29,860 nt of DNA from contig USLU01000064.1 in NCBI GenBank assembly GCA_900555635.1, forward strand, positions 1 to 29,860, written 5' to 3'. The position numbers were made by a program, and so were the translations under genes. Of the stretch, positions 22,499 through 29,860 are shown piece by piece. Every line of letters begins with the position of its first letter. Position 1 is the first letter of the stretch. Below the pieces are notes generated by a model. The model did no database searches. It had not been told where the DNA came from and saw only the letters and a list, made by a program, of their open reading frames with translations. This DNA is from an uncultured Bacteroides sp. (GTDB taxonomy: Bacteria; Bacteroidota; Bacteroidia; Bacteroidales; Bacteroidaceae).

Positions 22499-22526
22499 GA
22501 TAATTACAAATTACAAATTATTAATT
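22499..22526 (-). repeat. AT-rich heptad repeat before parB
   Basis: Read on the plus strand, four 7-mers GATAATT, ACAAATT, ACAAATT and ATTAATT run from 22499 to 22526. On the coding (minus) strand they end five bases before the parB ATG. There is no Shine-Dalgarno. The layout matches the heptad leader at 2103-2138. Confidence 0.65.
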
Positions 22527-22537
22527 ACTTATACCTA

Positions 22538-23308
22538 TCAACGTTTCTCATTTCTGCTTATCAACTCCTTAGCAAGTGCTATGTGATTTTTTGCTCCGGT
22601 AGAATCTGCATCATATAATATAGTAGGCAGACCATAGCTGGGGGCTTCACTCAACTTAACATTACGTTGTATTACGGTTTCAAATACCAGTTCCTGGAAG
22701 TGGCGTTTCACTTCATCATAGATTTGGTTGGCCTGACGTAGACGTGAATCATACATTGTTAACAGGAACCCTTCGATTTCGAGAGCCGGATTAAGTTTGG
22801 ATTTGATGATTTTAATCGTATTCAATAATTTACTGATGCCTTCTAATGCAAAGTATTCGGCTTGTACGGGGATAATGACCGAGTCGGCGGCAGTCAGCGC
22901 ATTGATTGTAATCAGGCCTAGAGAAGGAGAACAATCTATCAAGATATAGTCAAACTCTTCTTTCAGCGGAGAAAGCACTTCTTTTAGTATTTTCTCGCGG
23001 TTTTTGAGGTTTAACATTTCTATCTCAGCACCTACCAGATTGATGTGGGAAGAGATTACTTTTAAGGTCTCTATCTCTGTGTCATGAAGAGCATCACGCA
23101 CGTTGGCACGGTCGATAATGCATTCATAAATAGTACATTCCGACTGCTTAATGTCCACGCCTAAGCCTGATGATGCGTTGGCTTGCGGGTCAGCATCTAC
23201 AACTAGCACTTTCTTTTCAAGTGTGGCTAGTGAGGCTGCGAGGTTTATCGTCGTCGTAGTCTTGCCTACACCACCCTTTTGGTTTGCCATAGCAATTATT
23301 TTTCCCAT
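22538..23308 (-). CDS. parA: Chromosome-partitioning ATPase ParA (Soj type)
   Basis: A Walker-type ATPase that binds DNA non-specifically and drives segregation of ParB-bound origins. The 256 aa carry the deviant Walker A KGGVGKTT (11-18) with both lysines, Walker A' VVDADPQANASS, Walker B ILIDCSPSLG and TALDE-like VIIPVQAEYFALEG. It lacks the extra N-terminal HTH of plasmid type Ia ParA, as expected for a chromosomal copy. First gene of the parA-parB-DUF5683-mltD cluster. Upstream is a 336-bp noncoding region with a structured leader. Confidence 0.96.
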   Translation of the reverse strand: MGKIIAMANQKGGVGKTTTTINLAASLATLEKKVLVVDADPQANASSGLGVDIKQSECTIYECIIDRANVRDALHDTEIETLKVISSHINLVGAEIEMLNLKNREKILKEVLSPLKEEFDYILIDCSPSLGLITINALTAADSVIIPVQAEYFALEGISKLLNTIKIIKSKLNPALEIEGFLLTMYDSRLRQANQIYDEVKRHFQELVFETVIQRNVKLSEAPSYGLPTILYDADSTGAKNHIALAKELISRNEKR

Positions 23309-23644
23309 AATCTCAATATTTTATCGGCAGCGAAATAAGTGATAATTCCGTATAGCACCTACTAAAAAAGAGAAATATTGCAAAAACGGTTGAAAAGTCG
23401 CCTGTTTTGTTAATAACTCACAGACAGATGTGTTACTTTTCTGTATCCCAACCGTTTGAAAACAATGCCTTTTCTTTGTTTTAGCGAGCAAATATACATA
23501 TTTATATTGAAACATTGAGGCTTTTTTGCCTCGCTTGCAGAAGATTAAGATTTGTTTTATGCTTGTACTCCTGCTGTTCATATCTTATCTTAGAGGCTTT
23601 GGTAGGAATTGTGTACTATCTATTCAGTACTTGTTGATTGATGT
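23309..23644. other. Noncoding region between parA and the DUF456 gene, structured parA leader
   Basis: No gene is supported. A nested inverted repeat covers 23384-23457: outer arms AAACGGTTG (23384-23392) / CAACCGTTT (23449-23457), immediately followed inwards by AAAAGT (23393-23398) / ACTTTT (23435-23440), with an 8-base bulge on one side. A small hairpin, GAGGC-T6-GCCTC (23517-23532), may end the DUF456 transcript. A -7-like TATATTTG lies at 23496-23489 on the minus strand but lacks a -33 box; if used, parA would have a leader of about 175 nt that includes the nested structure. Confidence 0.5.
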
Positions 23645-24118
23645 TTATATCAGTGTGCCTACAAACTGCCAGATGAAGTATCCGCATACTATGCACTTCA
23701 ACACTGTACCGAACAGAAAGCCGAACAAGGAACCTAACCCTGATTTGAGCGCTTGACCTGTTTTTTTGCCGCCTAGTAATTCGCCAAGAAAGGCACCAAG
23801 AAATGGACCGAGGATAATTCCCCAAGGCATAAAGAATAGTCCGGCAACGGTACCTATGAGGCAACCGCGTGTTCCCCAACGGCTACCTCCGCTGTATTTG
23901 CTTCCAAGCATAGGAATGAAGTAGTCCAGCACTTGCAGGAGTATTATAATGAACAGCCATGTCAGCAGTTGCGCGGTAGTAAATTGCGCCTTTTCTGTAA
24001 AATGTAACAACAGAAGACCCGCATAGGCTACGGGTGGTCCCGGAATCATTGGTAAAATGCAACCTGCCAATCCGATAATCATACAAATTGCTCCTAGAAT
24101 GATAAGCAAAATATCCAT
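23645..24118 (-). CDS. DUF456 family membrane protein
   Basis: A 157-aa integral membrane protein of the DUF456 family, unknown function. The family start is clear: a first helix with GLAGCILPMIPGPPVAYAGLLLLH (about 17-40), helix 2 (LLTWLFIIILLQVLDYFIPML, about 51-71), then the Gly-rich core KYSGGSRWGTRGCLIGTVAGLFFMPWGIILGPF and LGSLFGFLFGTVLKCIVCGYF. Glycine-zipper-like spacing in the last two helices resembles small membrane-packing or channel-like proteins, but that is only pattern. It is divergent from surE, with facing -7 boxes. Confidence 0.87.
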   Translation of the reverse strand: MDILLIILGAICMIIGLAGCILPMIPGPPVAYAGLLLLHFTEKAQFTTAQLLTWLFIIILLQVLDYFIPMLGSKYSGGSRWGTRGCLIGTVAGLFFMPWGIILGPFLGAFLGELLGGKKTGQALKSGLGSLFGFLFGTVLKCIVCGYFIWQFVGTLI

Positions 24119-24150
24119 ATACCTTGTTTTTTAGTGAGTATAGTGTAACA

Positions 24151-24158
24151 CAAAGGTA
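24151..24158 (-). promoter_or_regulatory. -7 box of the DUF456 gene
   Basis: TACCTTTG on the minus strand matches TAnnTTTG, about 32 bases before the ATG at 24118. It faces the surE -7 box across 19 bp, so each box sits where the -33 element of the other would be. Confidence 0.5.
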
Positions 24159-24177
24159 ACAATAAAGTTATTTTTAC

Positions 24178-24185
24178 TACTTTTG
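24178..24185 (+). promoter_or_regulatory. -7 box of surE-lpxB
   Basis: TACTTTTG matches TAnnTTTG, about 22 bases before the surE ATG. The -33 position (24155-24158) reads GGTA, so the match rests on the -7 box alone. Confidence 0.5.
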
Positions 24186-24207
24186 CAGTCAGTAAAATTA
24201 GTTAAGT

Positions 24208-24987
24208 ATGGAAAATCAAAGACCTTTGATATTGATTTCCAATGATGACGGTATCATTGCGAAGGGTATTAGCGAGTTAATAAAGTTTCTTCGTCCGTTG
24301 GGCGAGATTGTAGTGATTGCACCAAATGCTCCGCGCTCAGGAGCTGCCTGTGCATTGACTGTTACCGAGCCGATTCATTATCAGTTGCTCCGTAAAGATG
24401 TAGGGTTGACTGTTTATAAATGTTCGGGTACGCCGGCTGATTGTGTGAAGCTAGCCTTTCACACTGTGCTCGACCGCAAACCAGATCTTGTAGTAGGTGG
24501 CATTAATCATGGTGATAACTCATCTGTAAATGTGCATTATTCAGGAACAATGGGTGTCGTGATTGAAGGTTGTCTGAAAGGTATACCTTCCATTGGTTTC
24601 TCTCTTTGTAGCCATGAACCGAATGCCGACTTTGAGCCCGCAGGACCTTATATCCGTGAGATAGCTCGTCAGGTGTTAGAGAGAGGATTGCCGCCATTGA
24701 CATGCCTCAATGTAAATATTCCCAATACAAAGGATCTGAAAGGCATTAGAATTTGCGAACAAACAAAAGGTCAATGGGTGAACGAGTGGGAAAACTTTGC
24801 TCATAGAGGCGATACTCATTATTACTGGTTGACCGGCGAGTTCGAGAATATGGATCGTGAAAATGAAAATAACGATCATTGGGCACTCGATAATGGTTAT
24901 GTAGCCATTACTCCAACTAAAGTGGATGTGACTGCTTACGATTTGATAGAGGATATGAAAACCTGGTTCAACTCTCCGCTTCAATGA
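24208..24987 (+). CDS. surE: 5'-/3'-nucleotidase SurE
   Basis: A metal-dependent nucleoside monophosphatase (5'/3'-nucleotidase, exopolyphosphatase side activity) linked to stationary-phase survival. The 259 aa show the family motifs: ISNDDGIIAKGI (10-21, metal-binding Asp pair), APNAPRSGAACALT with the conserved Ser, SGTPADCVKLAF, and GGINHGDNSSVNVHYSGTMG with the metal-binding Asn and the YSGT element. The C-terminal part has GYVAITPTKVDVTAYD, typical of the family. Its stop overlaps the lpxB start (ATGA), so the two are translationally coupled. Confidence 0.95.
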   Translation: MENQRPLILISNDDGIIAKGISELIKFLRPLGEIVVIAPNAPRSGAACALTVTEPIHYQLLRKDVGLTVYKCSGTPADCVKLAFHTVLDRKPDLVVGGINHGDNSSVNVHYSGTMGVVIEGCLKGIPSIGFSLCSHEPNADFEPAGPYIREIARQVLERGLPPLTCLNVNIPNTKDLKGIRICEQTKGQWVNEWENFAHRGDTHYYWLTGEFENMDRENENNDHWALDNGYVAITPTKVDVTAYDLIEDMKTWFNSPLQ

Positions 24988-26132
24988 AATATTACCTGAT
25001 TGTTGGTGAAGCATCCGGTGACCTGCATGCCTCGCACCTGATGGCTGCTTTAAAAGAAGAAGATCCGCAAGCGGAATTTCGTTTCTTTGGCGGTGACCTG
25101 ATGGCAGCGGTAGGCGGGACTATGGTGAAACATTACAAGGAGTTGGCCTATATGGGCTTTATTCCTGTACTGCTACATCTGCGTACCATCTTTGCCAACA
25201 TGAAGCGTTGTAAAGAGGATATAGTAGCATGGCAACCCGATGTGTTGATACTAGTCGACTATCCGGGTTTTAATCTGAGTATCGCTAAGTATATTCATGC
25301 CCGGACAAAGATTCCTGTTTATTATTATATATCTCCTAAGATTTGGGCTTGGAAGGAATATCGCATTAAGAATATCAAAAGAGATGTGGATGAGCTTTTC
25401 TCGATCCTTCCGTTTGAAGTAGAGTTCTTTGAAGGAAAGCACCATTATCCGATACACTATGTTGGCAATCCGACAATGGATGAGGTAACGGCTTTCTGTG
25501 CTTCCCATTCAGAGACATTTAAAGAGTTTGTCGAATCAAATGGTCTGAGTGCCAAACCCATCATTGCCCTGCTTGCAGGTAGCCGTAAGCAAGAAATCAA
25601 AGATAATCTGCCGGATATGCTCCGGGCGGCTTCTACTTTTACCGATTATCAGTTGGTGCTGGCCGGTGCTCCGGGTATATCTCCTGATTATTACAATCAA
25701 TATATCGGTGAAGCAAAAGTGAAGATCATCTTTGGGCAGACATTTGCTTTGCTACAACAGGCTAAGGCTGCATTGGTCACTTCGGGTACGGCAACTTTAG
25801 AAACGGCTTTGTTTCGTGTGCCGCAGGCAGTGTGCTATCACACGCCGATAGGGAAAGTGATCGCTTTCTTGAAACGGCATATCCTGAGTGTGAAATACAT
25901 CTCTTTGGTTAATCTTATAGCAAACCGTGAGGTAGTGAAAGAATTAGTTGCCGATACAATGACGGTAGAGCAGGTTCGTGCCGAATTGAACCGTATCTTA
26001 TATAATAAAGAGTACCGGCAGCAAATGCTCGATGGTTATCAGTATATGGCGTCTCGCTTAGGAGAAGCAGGAGCCCCGAAGCATGCCGCCCGCAAAATGA
26101 TTGATTTACTTAATGAACGTTGTAGGGAATAG
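24984..26132 (+). CDS. lpxB: Lipid-A-disaccharide synthase
   Basis: Joins UDP-2,3-diacylglucosamine and lipid X to form the lipid A disaccharide at the inner membrane (GT19). Full length at 382 aa. It begins MKYYLIVGEASGDLHASHL (GEASGD signature at 8-13), then RFFGGDLM, YMGFIPVL, VDYPGFNLSIAKY, YYISPKIWAWKEYRIKNIK with the conserved WAW, LPFEVEFF, HYVGNPTMDEV, and the C-terminal LAGSRKQEIKDNLPDM and SGTATLETALFRVPQAVCY. It overlaps surE by four bases. A terminator follows at 26164. Confidence 0.96.
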   Translation: MKYYLIVGEASGDLHASHLMAALKEEDPQAEFRFFGGDLMAAVGGTMVKHYKELAYMGFIPVLLHLRTIFANMKRCKEDIVAWQPDVLILVDYPGFNLSIAKYIHARTKIPVYYYISPKIWAWKEYRIKNIKRDVDELFSILPFEVEFFEGKHHYPIHYVGNPTMDEVTAFCASHSETFKEFVESNGLSAKPIIALLAGSRKQEIKDNLPDMLRAASTFTDYQLVLAGAPGISPDYYNQYIGEAKVKIIFGQTFALLQQAKAALVTSGTATLETALFRVPQAVCYHTPIGKVIAFLKRHILSVKYISLVNLIANREVVKELVADTMTVEQVRAELNRILYNKEYRQQMLDGYQYMASRLGEAGAPKHAARKMIDLLNERCRE

Positions 26133-26163
26133 GAATTTTTAAAGAATTTGTTAAAATGGATAG

Positions 26164-26199
26164 AGCCGGTGCAGTAAATGCCCGGCTTTTGTATTTTTT
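26164..26199 (+). terminator. Intrinsic terminator of surE-lpxB
   Basis: AGCCGG (26164-26169) / CCGGCT (26182-26187) closes a stem that runs directly into TTTT and a second U run (GTATTTTTT). It lies about 30 bases after the lpxB stop. Confidence 0.82.
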
Positions 26200-26244
26200 A
26201 GACAGAAACAAATGAAAATAGAAATAATAAAAAGGACTTTGATT

Positions 26245-26988
26245 ATGAAAAAACTACATTGGCTTTTTATGGCGATTTGCTTGGCAGTGATGCCGACGCT
26301 ACAATCATGTGATGATCTTGACGATGGTTATTCGGTAGGAGATTTTACACCTCCTTTGTGGGCAACGGTGCGTGTTACCGGCGGGGCTTTTTACTTGGAC
26401 TGTGATGTTTGGGGAACACTTTGGCCGATTAATACAAACCTAGGTTGGTACGAACCTGCCGATGGTCAACGTGTAATAACTACCTTTAATCCTCTTTACG
26501 ACGATTTCCAAGGTTATGACCATGCAGTAAAGATTTTGCGCATGCAGGATGTATTGACAAAAGGGATTGAAATTATGACTCCCGAGACTGAAAAGGAATT
26601 TGGAAATGATCCCTTACTGATTTACAAGAGAGATATGGGTATCAGTGGCGGTTACTTGAATATTATTTTCGCGCAAAATCTTCCGGCAAAGACTAAGCAC
26701 CGTATTAGCTTGGTGCGTACGCAGGAAGGTGAAGAATTGTATGCGGAAGATGGTTATATTCATTTGGAACTGCGTTACAATACCTATGATGATGTAACCG
26801 GTTATCGTGCTTACGGAGCTGTATCTTATAATTTGAATAGTTTGGATATAACTTCTGCCACAAAAGGTATCAAACTCAAGCTGAATTCCGAAGTAAATGG
26901 TGAAGTTGAATTAACGTTCGATTTGAAGGATTCGGGCAATACTTCGACGAAATCAGTAGAAGATTTCTCAAAGATGCAATTGCAGTAA
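26245..26988 (+). CDS. NigD-like lipoprotein
   Basis: A 247-aa predicted lipoprotein of the NigD-like family, named after a Bacteroides bacteriocin-linked operon; the molecular role is unknown. The signal is MKKLHWLFMAICLAVMP, with lipobox LQSC (Cys22) and an acidic start CDDLDDGY, the pattern linked to surface export. The N-terminal small beta (OB-like) part holds TVRVTGGAFYLDCDVWGTLWPIN; the C-terminal part carries HRISLVRTQEG, LELRYNTYDD and AYGAVSYNL, as in the family. I chose the ATG at 26245: an AAAAGGA stands upstream and the signal peptide begins there. It is a single gene between two terminators; no nig-type bacteriocin genes are adjacent. Confidence 0.87.
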   Translation: MKKLHWLFMAICLAVMPTLQSCDDLDDGYSVGDFTPPLWATVRVTGGAFYLDCDVWGTLWPINTNLGWYEPADGQRVITTFNPLYDDFQGYDHAVKILRMQDVLTKGIEIMTPETEKEFGNDPLLIYKRDMGISGGYLNIIFAQNLPAKTKHRISLVRTQEGEELYAEDGYIHLELRYNTYDDVTGYRAYGAVSYNLNSLDITSATKGIKLKLNSEVNGEVELTFDLKDSGNTSTKSVEDFSKMQLQ

Positions 26989-27011
26989 AAAGTGTATTCT
27001 GTATAAATGCT

Positions 27012-27050
27012 GAGGGCACGAAGTTATTTAAAGCTTTGTGCCCTCTTCTT
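27012..27050 (+). terminator. Intrinsic terminator of the NigD-like gene
   Basis: A 12-bp stem with one G-U pair, GAGGGCACGAAG (27012-27023) / CTTTGTGCCCTC (27034-27045), is followed by TCTTCTTATTTTG. It lies about 24 bases after the stop. Seen from the other strand it has no U run, so it probably does not serve the convergent YdeI-like gene. Confidence 0.85.
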
Positions 27051-27083
27051 ATTTTGTTTATTGAGATTTACTTGAATAATTGA

Positions 27084-27653
27084 TTAATAGTATTTTTCAA
27101 TTCCGCCAAAACCTTTTATCGTTTTATTTTCTTTCGTTTTGCTAATGAAGTTATTTAATCGTTTCTCGAATTCCTCAAGACGCATCCTTGCCGCTTCAAT
27201 ATACGCAATTCGGATTCGCTTGTATGAATCGGAAAACTGTTGATAGTTATTCCATACTATCTTATCTTCCTTTAATTTGTCGATTATATCTTTCGGGAAA
27301 ATAAAAGGTTCAGATAAAACATTCTGTATTTTATCCTCAAATCTTGAGTGTATCATTTTATTTTCCAATAGCCATTTAAGTCTTTCTTTATTGGCTTGCG
27401 AGTACGTGCTTTTAGGATTTCTGGGTGTGAAGCGCTGAATCTTATGTTCTTTATCAAGCGATTTTATCGTACTGTCAATCCATTCGAAACAAAGAGCTTC
27501 TTCAACCGCATCATTGTATAAAATGCTCTTTTTGCCTGACGACTTAGTGGGAAATACAAACCATACTTCCTTGGCTGTGTCAAAGTTGGCCATCAACCAT
27601 TTTCTCCAGTCTTCCCGATTCTCAAAGTACTTTATTTTATTTTCTGTTGTCAT
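27084..27653 (-). CDS. YdeI/OmpD-associated (OmdA) family protein
   Basis: A 189-aa soluble protein of the YdeI/OmdA family. Recognisable segments are the start KIKYFENREDWRKWL, EVWFVFPTKSSGKKSILYNDAVEEALCFEWIDSTI (the family signature with W-I-D-S), RFTPRNPKSTYSQANKERLKWL, and the helical end IEAARMRLEEFEKRL. Members have been linked to bacteriocin or peptide resistance, but the biochemical role is not settled. It lies 26 bp downstream of cdsA on the same strand. It is visibly richer in A/T than its neighbours (long T/A runs in almost every line), which suggests later acquisition at the end of the ftsH-cdsA unit. Confidence 0.87.
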   Translation of the reverse strand: MTTENKIKYFENREDWRKWLMANFDTAKEVWFVFPTKSSGKKSILYNDAVEEALCFEWIDSTIKSLDKEHKIQRFTPRNPKSTYSQANKERLKWLLENKMIHSRFEDKIQNVLSEPFIFPKDIIDKLKEDKIVWNNYQQFSDSYKRIRIAYIEAARMRLEEFEKRLNNFISKTKENKTIKGFGGIEKYY

Positions 27654-27679
27654 AACAAGTTATTCAAACGAAACAGTTC

Positions 27680-28522
27680 TTATTTGAACATCGTCAGAAC
27701 ATATAAATAAAGAACGGCAGCAGGAATTGCCATCAATGCACTATCGAAACGGTCTAGCATTCCTCCGTGACCGGGCAAGATATTTCCTGAGTCTTTAATT
27801 CCTAATTGTCGTTTCATTAACGACTCTGTCAAGTCGCCCCAAGTACCGAAGATAACAACAATTACTGCCAGACCTGCCCATTGCCACATAGGCATGAATG
27901 GAAAAAAGTGAGCAAATACAAAGGAAGACGCAATGGAAAATATACCACCCCCAATACTACCTTCCCATGATTTCTTAGGAGAAATGCGTTCGAACAAACG
28001 ATGTTTGCCGATTAAAGAACCTACACAGTAAGCTCCCGAATCACTCAACCAAATGAATACGAAGATCGAGAGTGGCAGGATTGGGTTATAAGTTACGCTA
28101 CTGGTTTCAGGGGAATTTTGAAAAGCAAGTACATTTAGCAAGGCAAAGGGTAATGCTACGTATAACTGGCTAAGCATAGAGAATGCCCAGTTACCGATCG
28201 GGTTCTTTTTCTTAAGGTATAACTCTGTAATCATCAGATAAAGTAAAATACCTAAATAGGGGAGGAAGACACGTGCATCGGCAGCCGAAGTGCAGAATCC
28301 CATTAAGGCAAGAAACAGATAGGCACCTCCTAGTGCTGTAATAATTTTGTTGGTACTGATATCTCCACTTTGATTCACTAGGTGTGAGAACTCGTGTACA
28401 CTCAGCGCACTGATAAGGGTAAATAATATGCCGAAAGAAAGGGGGCTGTAAAGAATACAGCCCACCAAAATAGCTACGAATAACACACCTGTAATAGCGC
28501 GTTGTATAAAGTTGTTTTTCAC
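27680..28522 (-). CDS. cdsA: Phosphatidate cytidylyltransferase (CDP-diglyceride synthase)
   Basis: Makes CDP-diacylglycerol from phosphatidate and CTP in the inner membrane, the branch point for all phospholipids. The 280 aa contain about eight hydrophobic segments. The family signature S-x-x-KR-x4-KD-x-G is exact (SLMKRQLGIKDSGN), followed by LPGHGGMLDRFDS; upstream are SDSGAYCVGSLIG and SPKKSWEGSIGG. The start is a GTG at 28522-28520: no in-frame ATG lies between it and the ftsH stop 12 bp upstream, and the following MKNNFIQRAITG is a normal family beginning. It is very likely co-transcribed with ftsH. Cardiolipin synthase at 5635 uses a downstream product. Confidence 0.94.
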   Translation of the reverse strand: MKNNFIQRAITGVLFVAILVGCILYSPLSFGILFTLISALSVHEFSHLVNQSGDISTNKIITALGGAYLFLALMGFCTSAADARVFLPYLGILLYLMITELYLKKKNPIGNWAFSMLSQLYVALPFALLNVLAFQNSPETSSVTYNPILPLSIFVFIWLSDSGAYCVGSLIGKHRLFERISPKKSWEGSIGGGIFSIASSFVFAHFFPFMPMWQWAGLAVIVVIFGTWGDLTESLMKRQLGIKDSGNILPGHGGMLDRFDSALMAIPAAVLYLYVLTMFK

Positions 28523-28534
28523 GGTGTTTCCGTT

Positions 28535-29860
28535 TTAATTTTTAGATTCAGTTTCTGTAGAAGATTGATGAGTACCTTCTTCTTTTACTTCTTTTTCAGC
28601 TTCTTCGGCTTTGGCGGCCTCTTCTTCTTCAGCTTTCTTCAACTCATCCGAAATCTTGGTAGCACTGATGATCTCTTCTGAACGTGAAGCCCAGGGGCGT
28701 TTGCCGAATATGTGTTCTACATCTTCTGCAAAAATCACTTCTCTTTCAATCAGTATTTGTACCAACTTGGCATGTCCTTCACTATTCTCTGAAAGAATTT
28801 TTTTGGCACGTTCATACTGCTCGTTTACCATTTGTTTTACTTCTTCATCAATCAATTCCGCAGTCTTCTCGCTGTATGGACGGTTGAAGGAGTATTCATC
28901 ATTATTATAGTAACACAGATTAGGTAACTTGTCGCTCATACCCAAATAAGCAATCATACCGTATGCTTGTTTGGTAACACGTTCAAGATCGTTCATGGCA
29001 CCGGTTGAAATTCTACCTAAGAATACATCTTCGGCAGCACGTCCTCCTAAAGTGGCACACATCTCATCGAGCATTTGCTCTTTCGTTGTAATCTGACGTT
29101 CTTCCGGAAGATACCAGGCAGCACCTAGAGCACGTCCACGTGGCACAATCGTTACTTTAATCAAAGGATTGGCATATTCCAGCAACCAAGAGATACTGGC
29201 GTGACCGGCTTCATGGATAGCGATTGAACGGCGTTCGTCCTCTGTAGTGATTTTGGTTTTCTTTTCCAGACCACCTATAATACGGTCAACAGCATCCAGA
29301 AAATCTTGTTTCCCTACAAACTTCTTTCCATGACGGGCAGCAATCAATGCAGCTTCGTTACATACATTGGCAATGTCTGCACCCGAGAAACCGGGAGTTT
29401 GACGGGCCAATAAGTCAACATCTACTGAGTCGTCTATCTTGATGGGGCGCAAGTGTACGCCGAATACTTCTTTACGTTCGTTAAGGTCAGGTAAGTCCAC
29501 ATGAATTTGGCGGTCGAAACGTCCGGCACGCAACAAGGCTTTATCCAATACATCTACACGGTTGGTGGCAGCAAGAATGATAACCCCACTGTTGGAGCCG
29601 AAACCGTCCATTTCCGTTAATAGCTGGTTCAAAGTGTTTTCACGTTCATCATTGCCTCCCATAGCGGCTGCTTTGGCGCGGGCACGACCTACGGCATCAA
29701 TTTCATCGATAAATACAATACAAGGAGCTTTCTCTTTGGCTTGGCGGAAGAGGTCGCGAACGCGGGATGCACCCACACCGACAAACATTTCCACAAAGTC
29801 GGAACCTGCCAAGGAGAAGAAAGGTACATTAGCTTCACCGGCTACAGCTTTGGCCAGGGG
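28535..29860 (-). CDS. ftsH: ATP-dependent zinc metalloprotease FtsH, C-terminal part
   Basis: A membrane AAA+ protease that degrades unfolded membrane proteins and regulatory substrates. The frame is open to the window edge (first residues PLAKAVAGEANVPFF), so the N-terminal membrane part and most of Walker A lie outside. Visible are SLAGSDFVEMFVGVGASRVRDLF (pore loop), Walker B IVFIDEIDAVG, the second region of homology LAATNRVDVLDKALLRAGRFDR, the zinc motif HEAGH, and the later RAAEDVFLGRISTGAMNDLE with the third zinc ligand Asp. The end is a Glu/Ala/Lys-rich tail (about 40 residues, EEEEAAKAEEAEKEVKEE). A TTG at 29812 is only an internal Leu codon, not a start. Confidence 0.95.
   Translation of the reverse strand, partial: PLAKAVAGEANVPFFSLAGSDFVEMFVGVGASRVRDLFRQAKEKAPCIVFIDEIDAVGRARAKAAAMGGNDERENTLNQLLTEMDGFGSNSGVIILAATNRVDVLDKALLRAGRFDRQIHVDLPDLNERKEVFGVHLRPIKIDDSVDVDLLARQTPGFSGADIANVCNEAALIAARHGKKFVGKQDFLDAVDRIIGGLEKKTKITTEDERRSIAIHEAGHASISWLLEYANPLIKVTIVPRGRALGAAWYLPEERQITTKEQMLDEMCATLGGRAAEDVFLGRISTGAMNDLERVTKQAYGMIAYLGMSDKLPNLCYYNNDEYSFNRPYSEKTAELIDEEVKQMVNEQYERAKKILSENSEGHAKLVQILIEREVIFAEDVEHIFGKRPWASRSEEIISATKISDELKKAEEEEAAKAEEAEKEVKEEGTHQSSTETESKN

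Noticed and set aside
23321..23581. Minus-strand 86-codon frame upstream of parA
   Set aside because: No family resemblance, poor codon character, and it covers the nested inverted repeat of the parA leader.
29807..29812. TTG as the start of ftsH
   Set aside because: The frame stays open upstream to the window edge with the conserved LAKAVAGEANVPFF, so this is an internal Leu codon of a gene cut by the window.

Overview
The window looks like chromosomal DNA of a Bacteroides species or close relative (Bacteroidales). The signs are promoters of the Bacteroides primary-sigma type (TTTG, about 19 bases, TAnnTTTG), start codons with little or no Shine-Dalgarno sequence, an OMP_b-brl_3 outer-membrane barrel, NigD-like and other SusE/F-style small lipoproteins, DUF3822, DUF5683 and HU_rel proteins, and the gene order ftsH-cdsA. 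It is mostly housekeeping DNA: no IS element, prophage, CRISPR or plasmid gene is visible.

Layout. 1-40 is the 5' half of a minus-strand tRNA-Pro(GGG) with a near-perfect promoter. 83-444 is noncoding and holds a three-unit palindromic array of 22-bp period next to the promoter of an HU-like DNA-binding protein (445-942). aroB (minus) follows and is divergent from a small membrane protein, then a 971-residue outer-membrane barrel protein and a cardiolipin synthase. 7079-9094 (minus) is an apparent operon: a one-helix anchored protein, DUF3822 and rsmD. A RecD/Dda-like helicase and two tandem paralogous lipoproteins run on the plus strand to 12420.

12421-12876 is noncoding. Two converging intrinsic terminators enclose about 242 bp of DNA that keeps a 22-nt register over about eleven degenerate units. 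alaS (minus) is divergent from an M23 peptidase and a MerR-type regulator. A long minus-strand stretch carries parA-parB-DUF5683-MltD-like lytic transglycosylase and, from its own promoter, a bifunctional (p)ppGpp synthetase/hydrolase. parA has a structured leader.

A DUF456 membrane protein (minus) is divergent from surE-lpxB (overlapping by 4 bp), followed by a NigD-like lipoprotein. The last block (minus) is ftsH (cut by the window end), cdsA (GTG start) and an AT-rich YdeI/OmdA-like gene.

Functionally the window leans towards envelope construction and chromosome upkeep: lipid A (lpxB), phospholipids (cdsA, cls), peptidoglycan hydrolases (M23, MltD-like), outer-membrane proteins, segregation (parAB), stringent response (RSH) and translation (alaS, rsmD, tRNA-Pro). 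The least explained signals are noncoding: the two 22-nt-period arrays, AT-rich heptad repeats just before start codons, a perfect 45-nt palindrome, face-to-face -7 boxes in divergent intergenic regions, and the parA leader.
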